Shown: positions 35,475 through 45,197 of the stretch, piece after piece
Layout of the letters: each line of letters opens with the position of its first letter
How positions within the stretch are numbered: position 1 is the first letter of the stretch
From: Streptomyces pseudogriseolus
GTDB lineage: Bacteria; Actinomycetota; Actinomycetes; Streptomycetales; Streptomycetaceae
Direction: 5' to 3'
DNA: 54,506 bases
Assembly: GCA_002154585.1 (NCBI GenBank)
Contig: MUNG01000193.1
Location: 1 to 54,506, forward strand
Program-made: the position numbers and the translations under genes
Notes under the pieces: generated by a model
What the model was told of the DNA's origin: nothing
Databases searched by the model: none
What the model saw: only the letters and a program-made list of their open reading frames with translations

Positions 35475-36273
35475 GCTCCTGCTTCTGCTTGCACTCGACG
35501 CACAGGGTGGCCCGCGGGAAGGCCTGCATACGGGCCTTGCCGATGGGTTTGCCGCAGTTCTCGCACAGGCCGTAGGTGCCCGCGTCGAGCCGCTGGAGCG
35601 CCCGCTCGAACTGGTCGAGCATCTCGCGCGCGTTCGCGGCGAGGGCCAGTTCGTGCTCGCGCGTGATGTTCTTGGTGCCGGTGTCGGCGTCGTCGTCGCC
35701 CGCGCCGTCCCCGGAGTCGCGCATCAGGCCGGCCAGCGACCGCTCGGAGGAGCTGATCTCCTCGCGCAGCCGCAGCACCTCCGACATCAGCTCCGCCCGC
35801 GCCTCGTCGACCTCCTCGTCCGTCCACGGCTCCTCGCCGGGACGCACCGCGAGCTCGCCCGGCTCCACCGCACCGTGCCGGGCCTTGGGCACGGCGGTCG
35901 CCGCCGCCGCGGCCGCCGGACCAGGGGTCTTCTTCGCAGCACCCACCGTCGTCACTCCCGTCTGCGCCGCGGCCTCGGCCGCGTCCGCGTCGTCGGCCGC
36001 GCTGTGCCCGGCCCCGTCCTGAGCGGACCCGCTGGTCCTGGCCGCACCGTTCCCCTCGCGGGCGCCGCGACGGCCGCCCGCACCCCGGTCCGGGGCGGCC
36101 GCCTTCCCGGCGGCGCCCCGTGCCGGCTTGCCGCCGGCGAGCTTCTTCGCGGTGGCCTTGCGGCCGCCGGCCTTCGCGGTGGCACCCTTCGACGCCGTCG
36201 TCCCGGACGCGGCCTCGGCCGCGCCGGCCTTCGCCTCGGCGGCCTCGGCCGCCGCACCCTTCTTCGCCACCAT
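35464..36273 (-). CDS. TraR/DksA-family zinc-finger regulator with a long Ala/Lys-rich N-terminus
   Basis: ATG 36273 ([17 protein letters not shown]) gives 269 aa. Residues about 1-150 are low-complexity and rich in Ala, Lys and Gly ([19 protein letters not shown]), reminiscent of histone H1-like tails. The C-terminal part is DksA-like: a coiled coil ([28 protein letters not shown]...[26 protein letters not shown]) followed by a four-Cys zinc finger ([27 protein letters not shown]). DksA proteins act through the RNA polymerase secondary channel; here the acidic tip is not the classical DxxDxA, so the mode is uncertain. The tail suggests nucleic-acid binding. Confidence 0.88.
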   Translation of the reverse strand: MVAKKGAAAEAAEAKAGAAEAASGTTASKGATAKAGGRKATAKKLAGGKPARGAAGKAAAPDRGAGGRRGAREGNGAARTSGSAQDGAGHSAADDADAAEAAAQTGVTTVGAAKKTPGPAAAAAATAVPKARHGAVEPGELAVRPGEEPWTDEEVDEARAELMSEVLRLREEISSSERSLAGLMRDSGDGAGDDDADTGTKNITREHELALAANAREMLDQFERALQRLDAGTYGLCENCGKPIGKARMQAFPRATLCVECKQKQERRY

Positions 36274-36540
36274 GGCCGCGGCCCCTTCACATATTGTGAT
36301 CTTGCGCGCGAATCGTGCTGGGACGATAAATCGACTCAGGCCCTGCGGCAACGGGGCGCACCGCCCGGCCGCCTCGCCTCGCGCACGCCGCGCGGCGACC
36401 TGCATGCGTTGTGCCCAGCTGTCCGCGGGGTATGCCGCCCGCACGGACGTGCCGGCGTTCCGAACAGGCGTACCGCTCCATTCGGGGCATTCCCGGCGTA
36501 CCGTCGCGGGAAAAGCGGTCGGCCGCCCGCCGCGCCGCGC
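36274..36540. promoter_or_regulatory. Divergent region between the DksA-like gene and the ileS leader
   Basis: The AT-rich patch around 36287-36336 (TTCACATATTGTGATC, CGATAAATCG) is unusual for this genome and probably holds promoter elements. On the plus strand TTGCGC and GATAAA are 17 bp apart near 36302-36330; on the minus strand CAATAT lies about 16 bp before the DksA-like start. Which direction is real cannot be decided by eye. Nothing coding is visible in the rest of the stretch. Confidence 0.4.
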
Positions 36541-36554
36541 CGTACACTGGGCGG

Positions 36555-36845
36555 AGCGAAAAGCGTGGATGGGGACGAGTAGCGGCGTACGCAGCCCAGA
36601 GCGACCCGGGGACGGTGTGAGCCCGGGGGCGAGCGCGACGTGAAGATCACCCCGGAGCCGCCGGAAGAAACCCCTGCACGGGGCGGTAGAACCGGCATCG
36701 CGGCCTCAATGAGGGGGCTCACCGGAGCGCGGGAAGCACCGGAGGGCCAAGGAGGGTGGTACCGCGGGAGCGCGCCGACGGCGGCGCAAGGACTCACAGC
36801 TCTCGTCCCTCCGGTCGGAAGGCAGCAAGTCCGCCGGAGGAAGCC
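36555..36845 (+). ncRNA. Actinobacterial ileS T-box leader riboswitch
   Basis: The T-box sequence AGGGTGGTACCGCG is perfect at 36753-36766. A Stem I segment contains CCCGGG-loop-CCCGGG (36605-36627) and GTGAAGATCACC, where ATC (36646-36648) is a fitting isoleucine specifier codon after GAA. No terminator with a T tract follows; instead CCTCCGG (36808-36814) is complementary to CCGGAGG (36834-36840), which contains the ileS Shine-Dalgarno. This is a sequestrator, so regulation is translational: uncharged tRNA(Ile) pairing at TGGT would free the ribosome binding site. This is the known actinobacterial ileS arrangement; the 5' end is approximate. Confidence 0.9.
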
Positions 36846-36850
36846 CGCTG

Positions 36851-39800
36851 ATGACAACGCCGACGTACCGCCCGGTACCCGCCCAGGTCGACCTGCCCGC
36901 CCTCGAGCACACGGTGCTCAGGTTCTGGGACGAGCAGAAGATCTTCGCCAAGAGCCTGGAGCAGTCCGAGGGCCGCCCCGAGTGGGTGTTCTACGAGGGT
37001 CCGCCCACCGCCAACGGCATGCCCGGCGCCCACCACATCGAGGCCCGCGTCTTCAAGGACGTCTTCCCCCGCTTCCGCACCATGCGCGGCTACCACGTGG
37101 CCCGCAAGGCCGGCTGGGACTGCCACGGCCTGCCGGTGGAGCTGGCCGTCGAGAAGGAGCTGGGCTTCTCCGGCAAGCAGGACATCGAGGCGTACGGCAT
37201 CGCCGAGTTCAACGCCAAGTGCCGTGAGTCGGTGACCCGGCACACGGACGCCTTCGCCGAGCTGACGACCCGCATGGGCTACTGGGTCGACCTCGACGAG
37301 GCGTACCGCACGATGGACCCGGAGTACGTCGAGTCCGTCTGGTGGTCGCTGAAGGAGATCTTCAACAAGGGCCTGCTGGTCCAGGACCACCGCGTCGCCC
37401 CCTGGTGCCCCCGCTGCGGCACGGGCCTGTCCGACCACGAGCTGGCCCAGGGCTACGAGACGGTCGTCGACCCGTCGGTCTACGTCCGCTTCCCGCTGAC
37501 GTCCGGCCCGCTGGCCGGCGAGGCCGCGCTGGTCGTCTGGACGACGACCCCGTGGACCCTGGTGTCCAACACGGCCGTCGCCGCCCACCCCGAGGTCACC
37601 TACGTCGTCGCCACGAACGGCGAGGAGAAGCTGGTCGTCGCCGAGCCGCTGCTGGAGAAGGCCCTCGGCGAGGGCTGGGAGAAGACCGGGCAGTCCTTCA
37701 CCGGCGCCGAGATGGAGCGCTGGACCTACCGGCGCCCCTTCGAGCTGGTCGAGTTCCCCGACCCCGCCCACTACGTGGTGAACGCCGAGTACGTCACCAC
37801 CGAGGACGGCACCGGTCTGGTCCACCAGTCCCCCGCCTTCGGTGAGGACGACCTCAAGGTCTGCCGCTCCTACGGCCTGCCCGTGGTCAACCCGGTCCGC
37901 CCCGACGGCACCTTCGAGGAGGACCTGCCGCTGGTCGGCGGCGTCTTCTTCAAGAAGGCCGACGAGCAGCTCACCGCCGACCTCGACGGGCGCGGCCTGC
38001 TCTTCAAGCACCTGCCGTACGAGCACAGCTACCCGCACTGCTGGCGCTGCCACACCGCGCTGCTCTACTACGCGCAGCCGTCCTGGTACATCCGCACCAC
38101 CGCCGTCAAGGACCGGCTGCTCGAGGAGAACGAGAACACCAACTGGTTCCCGGACACGGTCAAGCACGGCCGGTTCGGCGACTGGCTGAACAACAACATC
38201 GACTGGGCGCTGTCCCGCAACCGCTACTGGGGCACCCCGCTGCCGATCTGGCGCTGCGCGGAGGACCACCTCACGGTCGTCGGCTCCCGCGCGGAGCTGA
38301 CCGAGCTGTCGGGCGCCGACCAGTCGGGCCTCGACCCGCACCGCCCGTACATCGACGAGGTCACCTTCGCCTGCCCGCAGGACGGCTGCGGCGCCACGGC
38401 CACGCGCGTGCCGGAGGTCATCGACGCCTGGTACGACTCGGGCTCGATGCCGTTCGCGCAGTGGGGCTACCCGTACAAGAACAAGGAGCTGTTCGAGAGC
38501 CGGTACCCGGCGCAGTTCATCTCCGAGGCCATCGACCAGACCCGCGGCTGGTTCTACACGCTGATGGCGGTCGGCACGCTGGTCTTCGACAAGTCCTCCT
38601 ACGAGAACGTGGTGTGCCTCGGTCACATCCTCGCCGAGGACGGCCGCAAGATGTCCAAGCACCTGGGCAACATCCTCCAGCCGATCCCGCTGATGGACCA
38701 GCACGGCGCGGACGCGGTCCGCTGGTTCATGGCCGCCGGCGGCTCGCCGTGGGCCGCGCGCCGCGTCGGCCACGGCACCATCCAGGAGGTCGTCCGCAAG
38801 ACGCTCCTCACGTACTGGAACACGGTCGCCTTCCAGGCCCTGTACGCCCGCACGTCGAACTGGGCGCCGAGCGAGGCCGACCCGGCCCCGGCCGGCCGCC
38901 CCGTCCTCGACCGCTGGCTCCTGTCCGAACTGCACGCGCTCACCGACCAGGTGACCCAGGCGCTGGAGAGCTACGACACCCAGCGGGCCGGCAAGCTGCT
39001 GTCCGCGTTCGTCGACGACCTCTCCAACTGGTACGTCCGCCGCTCCCGCCGCCGCTTCTGGCAGGGCGACAAGGCCGCGCTGCGCACCCTGCACGAGGTC
39101 GTGGAGACGGTGACCAAGCTCATGGCCCCGCTCACCCCGTTCATCACCGAGCGGGTCTGGCAGGACCTGATCGTCCCCGTCACCCCGGGCGCGCCGGAGT
39201 CGGTGCACCTGTCCTCGTGGCCGGAGGCGGACCCGTCCGCCGTCGACCCGCGGCTGTCCCGCCAGATGGCGCTGGTGCGCCGCCTGGTGGAGCTGGGCCG
39301 CGCCACGCGCGCCGAGTCGGGCGTCAAGACCCGGCAGCCGCTGCGGCGGGCCCTGATCGCGGCGGCCGGCTTCGACACCCTCGACCCGGAGCTGCACACG
39401 CAGATCACGGAGGAGCTGAACGTCGAGTCGCTGGCGCTGCTGTCCGAGGTGGGCGGCTCGCTGGTGGACACCACGGCCAAGGCCAACTTCCGCGCGCTGG
39501 GCAAGCGGTTCGGCAAGCGGGTCCAGGACGTGGCCAAGGCGGTCGCGGGCGCCGACGCCGCCGCGCTGTCCCTGGCGCTGCGCGAGGGCACGGCCTCGGT
39601 GGAGGTCGACGGTGAGACGATCACCCTCTCCCCGGACGAGGTGATCATCACGGAGACGCCGCGCGAGGGCTGGTCGGTGGCGTCCGACGCGGGCGCCACG
39701 GTGGCCCTGGACCTGGAGATCACCGAGGAGCTGCGCCGGGCCGGCCTGGCCCGTGACGCGATCCGGCTGATCCAGGAGGCCCGCAAGAACAGCGGCCTGG

Positions 39801-39994
39801 ACGTGGCCGACCGGATCGCCCTGCGCTGGACGTCGGACGACGCCGCGACGGCGGACGCGCTGACGGAGCACGCGGAGCTGATCGCCGACGAGGTGCTCGC
39901 CACGGACTTCGCCCGGGGCGAGGCGGACGACTCCTACGGCGCCCCGTTCACGGACGAGGGGCTGTCCCTGACGTTCCGTCTGCGCAAGGCGTAA
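36851..39994 (+). CDS. ileS: Isoleucyl-tRNA synthetase, IleRS2 type
   Basis: It charges tRNA(Ile). At 1047 aa it resembles the eukaryote-like IleRS2 class: the KMSKS loop is KMSKH (600-604, GRKMSKHLGN), and there is no C-terminal zinc-finger extension of IleRS1. The HIGH region reads PGAHHIEAR (58-66). The CP1 editing domain includes VWTTTPWTLVSNTAVA and GTGLVHQSPAFGEDD. Zinc-type CPRCGTGLSD and HCWRCHTALLYY segments are also present. The anticodon-binding domain starts at about 660 (LDRWLLSELHALTDQV). ATG 36851 is placed 10 bp after GGAGG, which is sequestered in the T-box leader. It is a single-gene unit ended by a long hairpin. Confidence 0.97.
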   Translation: MTTPTYRPVPAQVDLPALEHTVLRFWDEQKIFAKSLEQSEGRPEWVFYEGPPTANGMPGAHHIEARVFKDVFPRFRTMRGYHVARKAGWDCHGLPVELAVEKELGFSGKQDIEAYGIAEFNAKCRESVTRHTDAFAELTTRMGYWVDLDEAYRTMDPEYVESVWWSLKEIFNKGLLVQDHRVAPWCPRCGTGLSDHELAQGYETVVDPSVYVRFPLTSGPLAGEAALVVWTTTPWTLVSNTAVAAHPEVTYVVATNGEEKLVVAEPLLEKALGEGWEKTGQSFTGAEMERWTYRRPFELVEFPDPAHYVVNAEYVTTEDGTGLVHQSPAFGEDDLKVCRSYGLPVVNPVRPDGTFEEDLPLVGGVFFKKADEQLTADLDGRGLLFKHLPYEHSYPHCWRCHTALLYYAQPSWYIRTTAVKDRLLEENENTNWFPDTVKHGRFGDWLNNNIDWALSRNRYWGTPLPIWRCAEDHLTVVGSRAELTELSGADQSGLDPHRPYIDEVTFACPQDGCGATATRVPEVIDAWYDSGSMPFAQWGYPYKNKELFESRYPAQFISEAIDQTRGWFYTLMAVGTLVFDKSSYENVVCLGHILAEDGRKMSKHLGNILQPIPLMDQHGADAVRWFMAAGGSPWAARRVGHGTIQEVVRKTLLTYWNTVAFQALYARTSNWAPSEADPAPAGRPVLDRWLLSELHALTDQVTQALESYDTQRAGKLLSAFVDDLSNWYVRRSRRRFWQGDKAALRTLHEVVETVTKLMAPLTPFITERVWQDLIVPVTPGAPESVHLSSWPEADPSAVDPRLSRQMALVRRLVELGRATRAESGVKTRQPLRRALIAAAGFDTLDPELHTQITEELNVESLALLSEVGGSLVDTTAKANFRALGKRFGKRVQDVAKAVAGADAAALSLALREGTASVEVDGETITLSPDEVIITETPREGWSVASDAGATVALDLEITEELRRAGLARDAIRLIQEARKNSGLDVADRIALRWTSDDAATADALTEHAELIADEVLATDFARGEADDSYGAPFTDEGLSLTFRLRKA

Positions 39995-40029
39995 GCGTCC
40001 GAGCAGGGCGCAACCGGCGTCACACGGTG

Positions 40030-40074
40030 AAGGCCCGGATCCGCCCGGAGAAAAACTCCGGCGGTCCGGGCCTT
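40030..40074 (+). terminator. Long hairpin terminator of ileS
   Basis: AAGGCCCGGA pairs with TCCGGGCCTT, and inside it CCGCCCGGAG pairs with CTCCGGCGG with one bulged base around an AAAAA loop. It lies 35 bp after the ileS stop. Confidence 0.85.
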
Positions 40075-40158
40075 CGGCGTTGCGTGCGTCGGACAAGCCC
40101 GCCGTATCCGAACACATGGCGCCAACGGGGGCGAACCGGCAGGAACGCGCGTAGCACA

Positions 40159-40198
40159 AGGGCGGGGCCCCGGGTTGGTGAACCCGGGGCCCCGCCCT
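40159..40198. terminator. Perfect 18-bp stem between convergent ileS and wag31
   Basis: AGGGCGGGGCCCCGGGTT (40159-40176) pairs perfectly with 40181-40198 around a GGTG loop. It lies 44 bp after the wag31 stop on the minus strand and can end that transcript and back up the ileS terminator. Confidence 0.85.
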
Positions 40199-40242
40199 GA
40201 ACGCTGCCGACTGCTACGCCGTACCCATGGCCACGGGGGCCG

Positions 40243-41388
40243 TCAGTTGTCGTCCTCGTCGATCAGGAAGCCACGCATCGGCGAGGGCGCCTGACCCATC
40301 GGCGAGGGGCCCTGCGGACGGACCGGAGCCATGGGCTGGGTCATCGCAGGCTGCATCTGCTGCTGACCGCCGTACGACGGGCCGGACTGGCCGCCGGGGC
40401 CACCGCCCATCGTCTGGTTGCCGCCGTAGGACGGGGCACCCGCGCCGGCCGGGGCCATCGAGGGCGCCGGGGACGGCGGCAGCGACGGAGCGGCGCTCGC
40501 GGGCTGACGCGGCGGGGCGAGCGAGTCGTCCGCCTGCGTCTCCAGCTGGCGCAGCTGCGACTCCAGGTAGGACTTCAGCCGCGTGCGGTACTCGCGCTCG
40601 AAGCCGCGCAGGTCCTCGACCTTGCGCTCCAGCGTGGCGCGGGCGGACTCCAGGGAGCCCATCGCGACGCGGTGCTTCTCCTGCGCGTCCCGCTCCAGGG
40701 CGTCGGCCTTGGCACGGGCGTCACGCTCGAGGCCCTCGGCACGCGAACGCGCCTCGCCCACGATCTTGTTGGCCTCGGAACGGGCCTCCGCGATCGCCTG
40801 GTCGGCGGTCTGCTGGGCCAGCGACAGGACGCGCGCGGCGCTGTCGCCACCGGGGCCGCCCTGACCGGGGAGACCCGGACCGCCCATGGGACCGCCCATC
40901 GGGCCGCCAGGGCCCATCTGCCCCTGCATCGGGCCACCCTGGCCCATCGGCCCGGGACCCTGGCCCATGGGGCCGGGACCCTGCGGGCCGCCCTGTCCGC
41001 CGGGGCCGGCGGGCAGTTGGGGAGCACCGCTCGGCAGCTGGGGCGGGCCACCCATGGGGCCGCCCATCTGCTGCTGCGGCGGGCCCGATATGCCGGCGGG
41101 CACCGGAGCGCCGGGACCTCGCATGCCCTGCTGGGGCATGCCCGGAGGCGGACCCTGCTGCTGCTGGTCCTGCGGCTCCGGAGGCTTGCGCATGTTCTGC
41201 TGGTTCTGCGCCGCGGCGCGCGTGGCCGCGGCCAGCTTGGCGCGCAGGTCCTCGTTCTCGCGCAGCAGGCGCGTCAGTTCGGCTTCGACCTCGTCGAGGA
41301 AGGCATCGACCTCGTCCTCGTCATAGCCTTCTCGGAGGCGGACGGTCGTGAACTGCTTGTTCCGCACGTCCTCGGGGGTCAACGGCAT
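40243..41388 (-). CDS. wag31: DivIVA/Wag31 polar growth protein
   Basis: An essential coiled-coil protein marking hyphal tips and branch sites. The N-terminal lipid-binding domain is [52 protein letters not shown] (about 1-55). A Pro/Gly/Gln/Met-rich linker follows (about 65-190) with repeats such as [16 protein letters not shown]. The second coiled coil is at about 195-285 ([44 protein letters not shown]). A second low-complexity tail ends [10 protein letters not shown]. The 381-aa size matches Streptomyces DivIVA. It is the end of the sepF-yggT-wag31 row and in family terms a phosphoprotein target of Ser/Thr kinases. Confidence 0.97.
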   Translation of the reverse strand: MPLTPEDVRNKQFTTVRLREGYDEDEVDAFLDEVEAELTRLLRENEDLRAKLAAATRAAAQNQQNMRKPPEPQDQQQQGPPPGMPQQGMRGPGAPVPAGISGPPQQQMGGPMGGPPQLPSGAPQLPAGPGGQGGPQGPGPMGQGPGPMGQGGPMQGQMGPGGPMGGPMGGPGLPGQGGPGGDSAARVLSLAQQTADQAIAEARSEANKIVGEARSRAEGLERDARAKADALERDAQEKHRVAMGSLESARATLERKVEDLRGFEREYRTRLKSYLESQLRQLETQADDSLAPPRQPASAAPSLPPSPAPSMAPAGAGAPSYGGNQTMGGGPGGQSGPSYGGQQQMQPAMTQPMAPVRPQGPSPMGQAPSPMRGFLIDEDDN

Positions 41389-41440
41389 CTCTTCACCTCA
41401 ACGTAGTCATCGGCAGTCGGCAAGACCGTATCGTCCACAG

Positions 41441-41731
41441 TCACCTCGCGAGATTGCCCACGATCGAGATGAGGATGTAGACGATGATCATCAGTACGAA
41501 GAAGGACAGGTCGAGCGCCACGCCCCCGAGACGCAGCGGCGGGATGAACCGCCGCAGAAGCTTCAGCGGTGGATCGGTGACAGTGTAGGTGGCCTCCAGG
41601 ACGACCACCATCGCCTTGCCGGGTTGCCATGAGCGGGCGAACTGGAACACGTAATCCATGACCAAACGGAAGATCAGCACGATGAGGAACACCATCAGCG
41701 CGATGTAGATCACCTGCGCGAACACGCTCAT
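41441..41731 (-). CDS. YggT-family membrane protein
   Basis: ATG 41731 gives 96 aa with two TM segments (about 4-24, VFAQVIYIALMVFLIVLIFRLVMDYV; and about 68-90, VALDLSFFVLMIIVYILISIVG). The intervening stretch WQPGKAMVVVLEATYTVTDPPLKLLRRFIPPLRLGGVALD is the YGGT signature. It lies 49 bp after sepF and 52 bp before wag31, the usual position (ylmG) in Gram-positive dcw clusters; its role in division or nucleoid organisation is only partly known. Confidence 0.94.
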   Translation of the reverse strand: MSVFAQVIYIALMVFLIVLIFRLVMDYVFQFARSWQPGKAMVVVLEATYTVTDPPLKLLRRFIPPLRLGGVALDLSFFVLMIIVYILISIVGNLAR

Positions 41732-41780
41732 GGCCTGCTTTTCCCTCTCCCCTGTGCCGCTCTCGGTCCGGTCCTGCGTC

Positions 41781-42422
41781 TCAGCTCTGGTTGAAGAACC
41801 CGCCCTCTGCGATGCGGGCCTTGTCCTCCGCCGTGACATCGACGTTAGCAGGCGACAACAGGAACACCTTCTGCGTCACCCGCTCGATGCTGCCGTGAAG
41901 ACCAAACACCAAACCGGCTGCAAAGTCGACAAGTCGCTTCGCGTCTGTGTCATCCATCTCAGTCAAGTTCATGATCACCGGGGTGCCCTCACGGAAGTGT
42001 TCCCCGATGGTACGGGCCTCGTTGTAGGTCCGGGGGTGAAGCGTGGTGATCCGGTAAGGCTCTCGTTCCGACACGACCTTGGGCATGATCACCGGTGCGT
42101 TCTTCTCCAGGCTGGCGCGTTCTTGTGTGATGGATGCCACGGGCGCGATCCGCGCCGGGCGTGGCGATTCCGCGGGCAGCGAAGCGGAACGGGACACCGG
42201 TTCGCGGGGCGCGGGCGGGTGGACGACTCGTACCTCTTCGTCCCTTTGGGGCTGATGTGTTCCGTGGGACTGGTGCGGCGGCTCGTGCCGCCGGTGGTCC
42301 CGCTCCGGCTCCGGGTCGAGTTCCGGTTCGAAATCGTCGTCTGGGTCGAATCCGCGGCCGTCGTACCCATCGTCCTCCACGAGGCCGAGGTAGACCGCCA
42401 TTTTGCGCATCGCGCCGGCCAT
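41781..42422 (-). CDS. sepF: Cell division protein SepF
   Basis: It tethers FtsZ to the membrane; actinobacteria lack FtsA, making SepF the main anchor. ATG 42422 ([20 protein letters not shown]) gives 213 aa: an amphipathic membrane-binding helix at about 1-14, an acidic/proline-rich linker to about 110, and the globular SepF domain at about 115-205 ([75 protein letters not shown]). Upstream an AT-rich 128-bp gap probably holds its promoter. Confidence 0.96.
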   Translation of the reverse strand: MAGAMRKMAVYLGLVEDDGYDGRGFDPDDDFEPELDPEPERDHRRHEPPHQSHGTHQPQRDEEVRVVHPPAPREPVSRSASLPAESPRPARIAPVASITQERASLEKNAPVIMPKVVSEREPYRITTLHPRTYNEARTIGEHFREGTPVIMNLTEMDDTDAKRLVDFAAGLVFGLHGSIERVTQKVFLLSPANVDVTAEDKARIAEGGFFNQS

Positions 42423-42550
42423 GCTCCGAGTCCTCCGCTCTGTGGTGGATCCGCTGACGACCGCCAAGTGCCCGCGATCCACTGGGTCCTTGTTCCGCTG
42501 TTGGGCGGAAATGACCATATTTTCTGCTGTGGTCCGACTTCTTGGCGACG
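42423..42550. promoter_or_regulatory. sepF upstream region with an AT-rich patch
   Basis: 128 bp between the yggS stop and sepF. On the minus strand the stretch AGAAAATATGGTC near 42505-42520 is unusually AT-rich and is the best candidate for a -10 region; no convincing -35 is found at 17 bp. Confidence 0.35.
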
Positions 42551-43270
42551 TTACCCGAGCCTGGGGCGGACTCCGAGTACCGCACTGCCGACGCGCACAT
42601 GTGTCGCTCCGGCGGCCACGGCCTGTTCGAGGTCCGCACTCATCCCTGCCGAGACCATGTTCGCAGCCGGATGGGTCCGGCGCAGGTCGGTCGACAAATC
42701 CATCAACCGCTCGAACGCCGCCTGTTGGCGGCCCGCGTACTCCCCGGTGAGCGGCGCGACGGTCATCAGGCCGTCCAGCCGCAGCCCTTCGGCCCCGGCC
42801 ACCAGGCCGGCCAGCTCCGCGACGCCGGAGGGCGCCACGCCCCCGCGCTCGCCCCGGCCGTCGGCACCGGCGTCGAACGCGACCTGGATCAGGCAGCCGA
42901 CCTCGCGCCCGGCCCGGACGGCCTCCTTGGAGAGCACCGACACAAGACGGGCACGGTCGACGGACTGCACCACATCGGCATAACCGACCACCGAACGCAC
43001 CTTGTTGGTCTGAAGTTGACCGACGAAATGCCACACGAGGGGCAGATCCGCACAGGCCGCCGCCTTCGGGGCGGCGTCCTGGTCGCGGTTCTCGGCGACG
43101 TGCCGCACACCGAGCTCCGCGAGGGCGCGCACGTCGCTCGCGGGCCAGGTCTTGGTGACCACGATCAGCGTCACCTCGTCGCGTCCGCGACCGGCCGCGT
43201 CGCACGCGGCGGTGATCCGCTCCTCCACTCTCGCCAGGTTCGCGGCGAGTTCGTCCTTACGGTCCGTCAT
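42551..43270 (-). CDS. yggS: YggS-family PLP homeostasis protein
   Basis: A 239-aa alanine-racemase-fold protein that binds PLP without a known reaction and keeps B6 pools balanced. ATG 43270 ([28 protein letters not shown]). The PLP lysine is in [30 protein letters not shown]. The phosphate-binding end is [30 protein letters not shown]. It overlaps the pgeF stop by 4 bp. Confidence 0.95.
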   Translation of the reverse strand: MTDRKDELAANLARVEERITAACDAAGRGRDEVTLIVVTKTWPASDVRALAELGVRHVAENRDQDAAPKAAACADLPLVWHFVGQLQTNKVRSVVGYADVVQSVDRARLVSVLSKEAVRAGREVGCLIQVAFDAGADGRGERGGVAPSGVAELAGLVAGAEGLRLDGLMTVAPLTGEYAGRQQAAFERLMDLSTDLRRTHPAANMVSAGMSADLEQAVAAGATHVRVGSAVLGVRPRLG

Positions 43271-44004
43271 GTCCTCGCGTCCAGCCACACATAACTCGCG
43301 AGCCGCCCGGTGGTGCGGTCGCGGCGGTACGAGAAGTGATCGTCCGACTCCCGTGTGCACACGGGCGAGCGCTCGGCGCCGGAGACGCCCAGACGCTCGA
43401 GTTGCGCGTGCACACCCGCGACGACGTCGACCGCCGGGGTGCCCCAGCTCGTCTCGGCGTACGCCGCCGGTTCGACGGCGGCCACGTCGGCGCGCATCCG
43501 CTCCGGCACTTCGTAGCACCGTCCGCACACCGCGGGTCCGGTGCGCGCGACGATCCGGGCCGGGTCGGCGCCGAGTCCGGTCATGGCGCGTACGGCGGCC
43601 GGGACCACCCCGGCGACCAGTCCGGGCCGGCCCGCGTGCGCCGCGGCCACGACGCCCGCGACGGGGTCGGCCAGCAGCACCGGCACGCAGTCGGCGGTGA
43701 GCACGGCGAGGGCGAGTCCGCGCCGCGCGGTGACGACCGCGTCCACCTCGGGCACCGGACGGTCGCCCCACGGCTCGTCGACGACGACCGCGTCGGCCCC
43801 GTGCACCTGGTTCATCCAGACCACGCGGGCCGGTTCAACGCCGAGCGCCTTGGCGGCCAGTTCCCGGTTGGTGCGCACGGCCTGCGGATCGTCCCCGACC
43901 GCGCCCCCCAGGTTGAGCTCCTCATACGGAGCGGCGCTCACCCCGCCCCACCGGTCGGTGAAGCCGAAGTGCGCGCCGCTCACGCTCTCGCGCCGTCCTA
44001 TCAC
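43267..44004 (-). CDS. pgeF: PgeF-type laccase-domain protein (YlmD)
   Basis: A 245-aa member of the multicopper-oxidase-unrelated YlmD/YfiH/PgeF family, which corrects peptidoglycan precursors misloaded with L-Ser at the L-Ala position in the enterobacterial homologue. The metal ligands are His in [12 protein letters not shown], Cys in [15 protein letters not shown], and His in [15 protein letters not shown]. The gene overlaps the ftsZ stop by 4 bp, and its place next to ftsZ is conserved across Gram-positive bacteria. Whether the editing activity holds here is inferred. Confidence 0.93.
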   Translation of the reverse strand: MIGRRESVSGAHFGFTDRWGGVSAAPYEELNLGGAVGDDPQAVRTNRELAAKALGVEPARVVWMNQVHGADAVVVDEPWGDRPVPEVDAVVTARRGLALAVLTADCVPVLLADPVAGVVAAAHAGRPGLVAGVVPAAVRAMTGLGADPARIVARTGPAVCGRCYEVPERMRADVAAVEPAAYAETSWGTPAVDVVAGVHAQLERLGVSGAERSPVCTRESDDHFSYRRDRTTGRLASYVWLDART

Positions 44005-45197
44005 TTCAGGAAGTCCGGGACGTCCAGTTCCTCGGCCGCGCTGTCGTAGCTCCGGGACGGCGGGACGGGGGGCTGGACGGCCGGGATGTCGGCCACGGGC
44101 TCGGCGGCCGGGGCCGGCTCCGGGTCCTCCTTCGGCGTGACGCTGCCGAGCGAGCCGAAGGACGGGCGGCTCTCCGGCCGGCCGGCCGGGGCGGGCTCCT
44201 CGCGCTTGACCGAGGAGGAACCGAGGACGTTGTCCCGCTTGGCGGGCGGCTGGCCGCCGTCGAAGCCGGCCGCGATGACGGTGACCCGGACCTCGTCGCC
44301 GAGGGCGTCGTCGATCACCGCGCCGAAGATGATGTTGGCCTCCGGGTGGGCGGCCTCGCTGACCAGCTGGGCGGCCTCGTTGATCTCGAACAGGCCGAGG
44401 TCGGATCCGCCGGAGATGGAGAGCAGCACGCCGCGGGCGCCGTCGATGGACGCCTCGAGCAGCGGGGAGGAGATGGCCATCTCGGCGGCGGCCACCGCGC
44501 GGTCGTCGCCGCGGGCCGAGCCGATGCCCATGAGGGCCGAACCGGCCTCGGACATGACCGACTTGACGTCGGCGAAGTCGAGGTTGATGAGGCCGGGGGT
44601 GGTGATGAGGTCGGTGATGCCCTGGACACCGGAGAGGAGGACCTGGTCCGCCGACTTGAAGGCGTCGAGAACCGACACCTGGCGGTCCGAGATGGACAGC
44701 AGCCGGTCGTTGGGGATCACGATGAGGGTGTCGACCTCTTCGCGGAGCTCCGCGATGCCGTCCTCGGCCTGGTTCGCGCGGCGCCGTCCCTCGAAGGTGA
44801 ACGGGCGCGTCACCACACCGATGGTGAGGGCGCCGAGGGAGCGGGCGATGTTGGCCACGACGGGCGCGCCGCCGGTGCCGGTGCCGCCGCCTTCACCGGC
44901 CGTCACGAAGACCATGTCGGCCCCCTTGAGGACCTCCTCGATCTCCTCGCGGTGGTCCTCGGCGGCCTTGCGGCCGACGGCCGGGTTCGCTCCGGCGCCG
45001 AGTCCGCGGGTGAGTTCACGGCCGACGTCGAGCTTGACGTCGGCGTCGCTCATCAACAGCGCCTGCGCGTCGGTGTTGATGGCGATGAACTCGACGCCCT
45101 TGAGACCGACCTCGATCATCCGGTTGATGGCATTGACACCACCGCCGCCGACACCGATGACTTTGATGACTGCGAGGTAGTTCTGCGGTGCTGCCAC
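44001..45197 (-). CDS. ftsZ: Cell division protein FtsZ
   Basis: A tubulin-like GTPase that forms the Z-ring and, in Streptomyces, the sporulation ladders. It is 398 aa. Key segments are [20 protein letters not shown], the GTP-binding [18 protein letters not shown], the catalytic T7 loop [11 protein letters not shown], and the C-terminal partner-binding tail ELDVPDFLK reached through a Pro/Ala/Glu-rich linker (about 325-385). The start is ATG 45197 preceded by AGAGGCC. It is coupled to pgeF by a 4-bp overlap. The 290-bp upstream region carries its promoters. Confidence 0.98.
   Translation of the reverse strand: MAAPQNYLAVIKVIGVGGGGVNAINRMIEVGLKGVEFIAINTDAQALLMSDADVKLDVGRELTRGLGAGANPAVGRKAAEDHREEIEEVLKGADMVFVTAGEGGGTGTGGAPVVANIARSLGALTIGVVTRPFTFEGRRRANQAEDGIAELREEVDTLIVIPNDRLLSISDRQVSVLDAFKSADQVLLSGVQGITDLITTPGLINLDFADVKSVMSEAGSALMGIGSARGDDRAVAAAEMAISSPLLEASIDGARGVLLSISGGSDLGLFEINEAAQLVSEAAHPEANIIFGAVIDDALGDEVRVTVIAAGFDGGQPPAKRDNVLGSSSVKREEPAPAGRPESRPSFGSLGSVTPKEDPEPAPAAEPVADIPAVQPPVPPSRSYDSAAEELDVPDFLK

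Noticed and set aside
36794-40159. A 1121-codon minus-strand frame opposite ileS
   Set aside because: It runs across two terminators and the T-box leader on the wrong strand. Its product has no recognisable domain.
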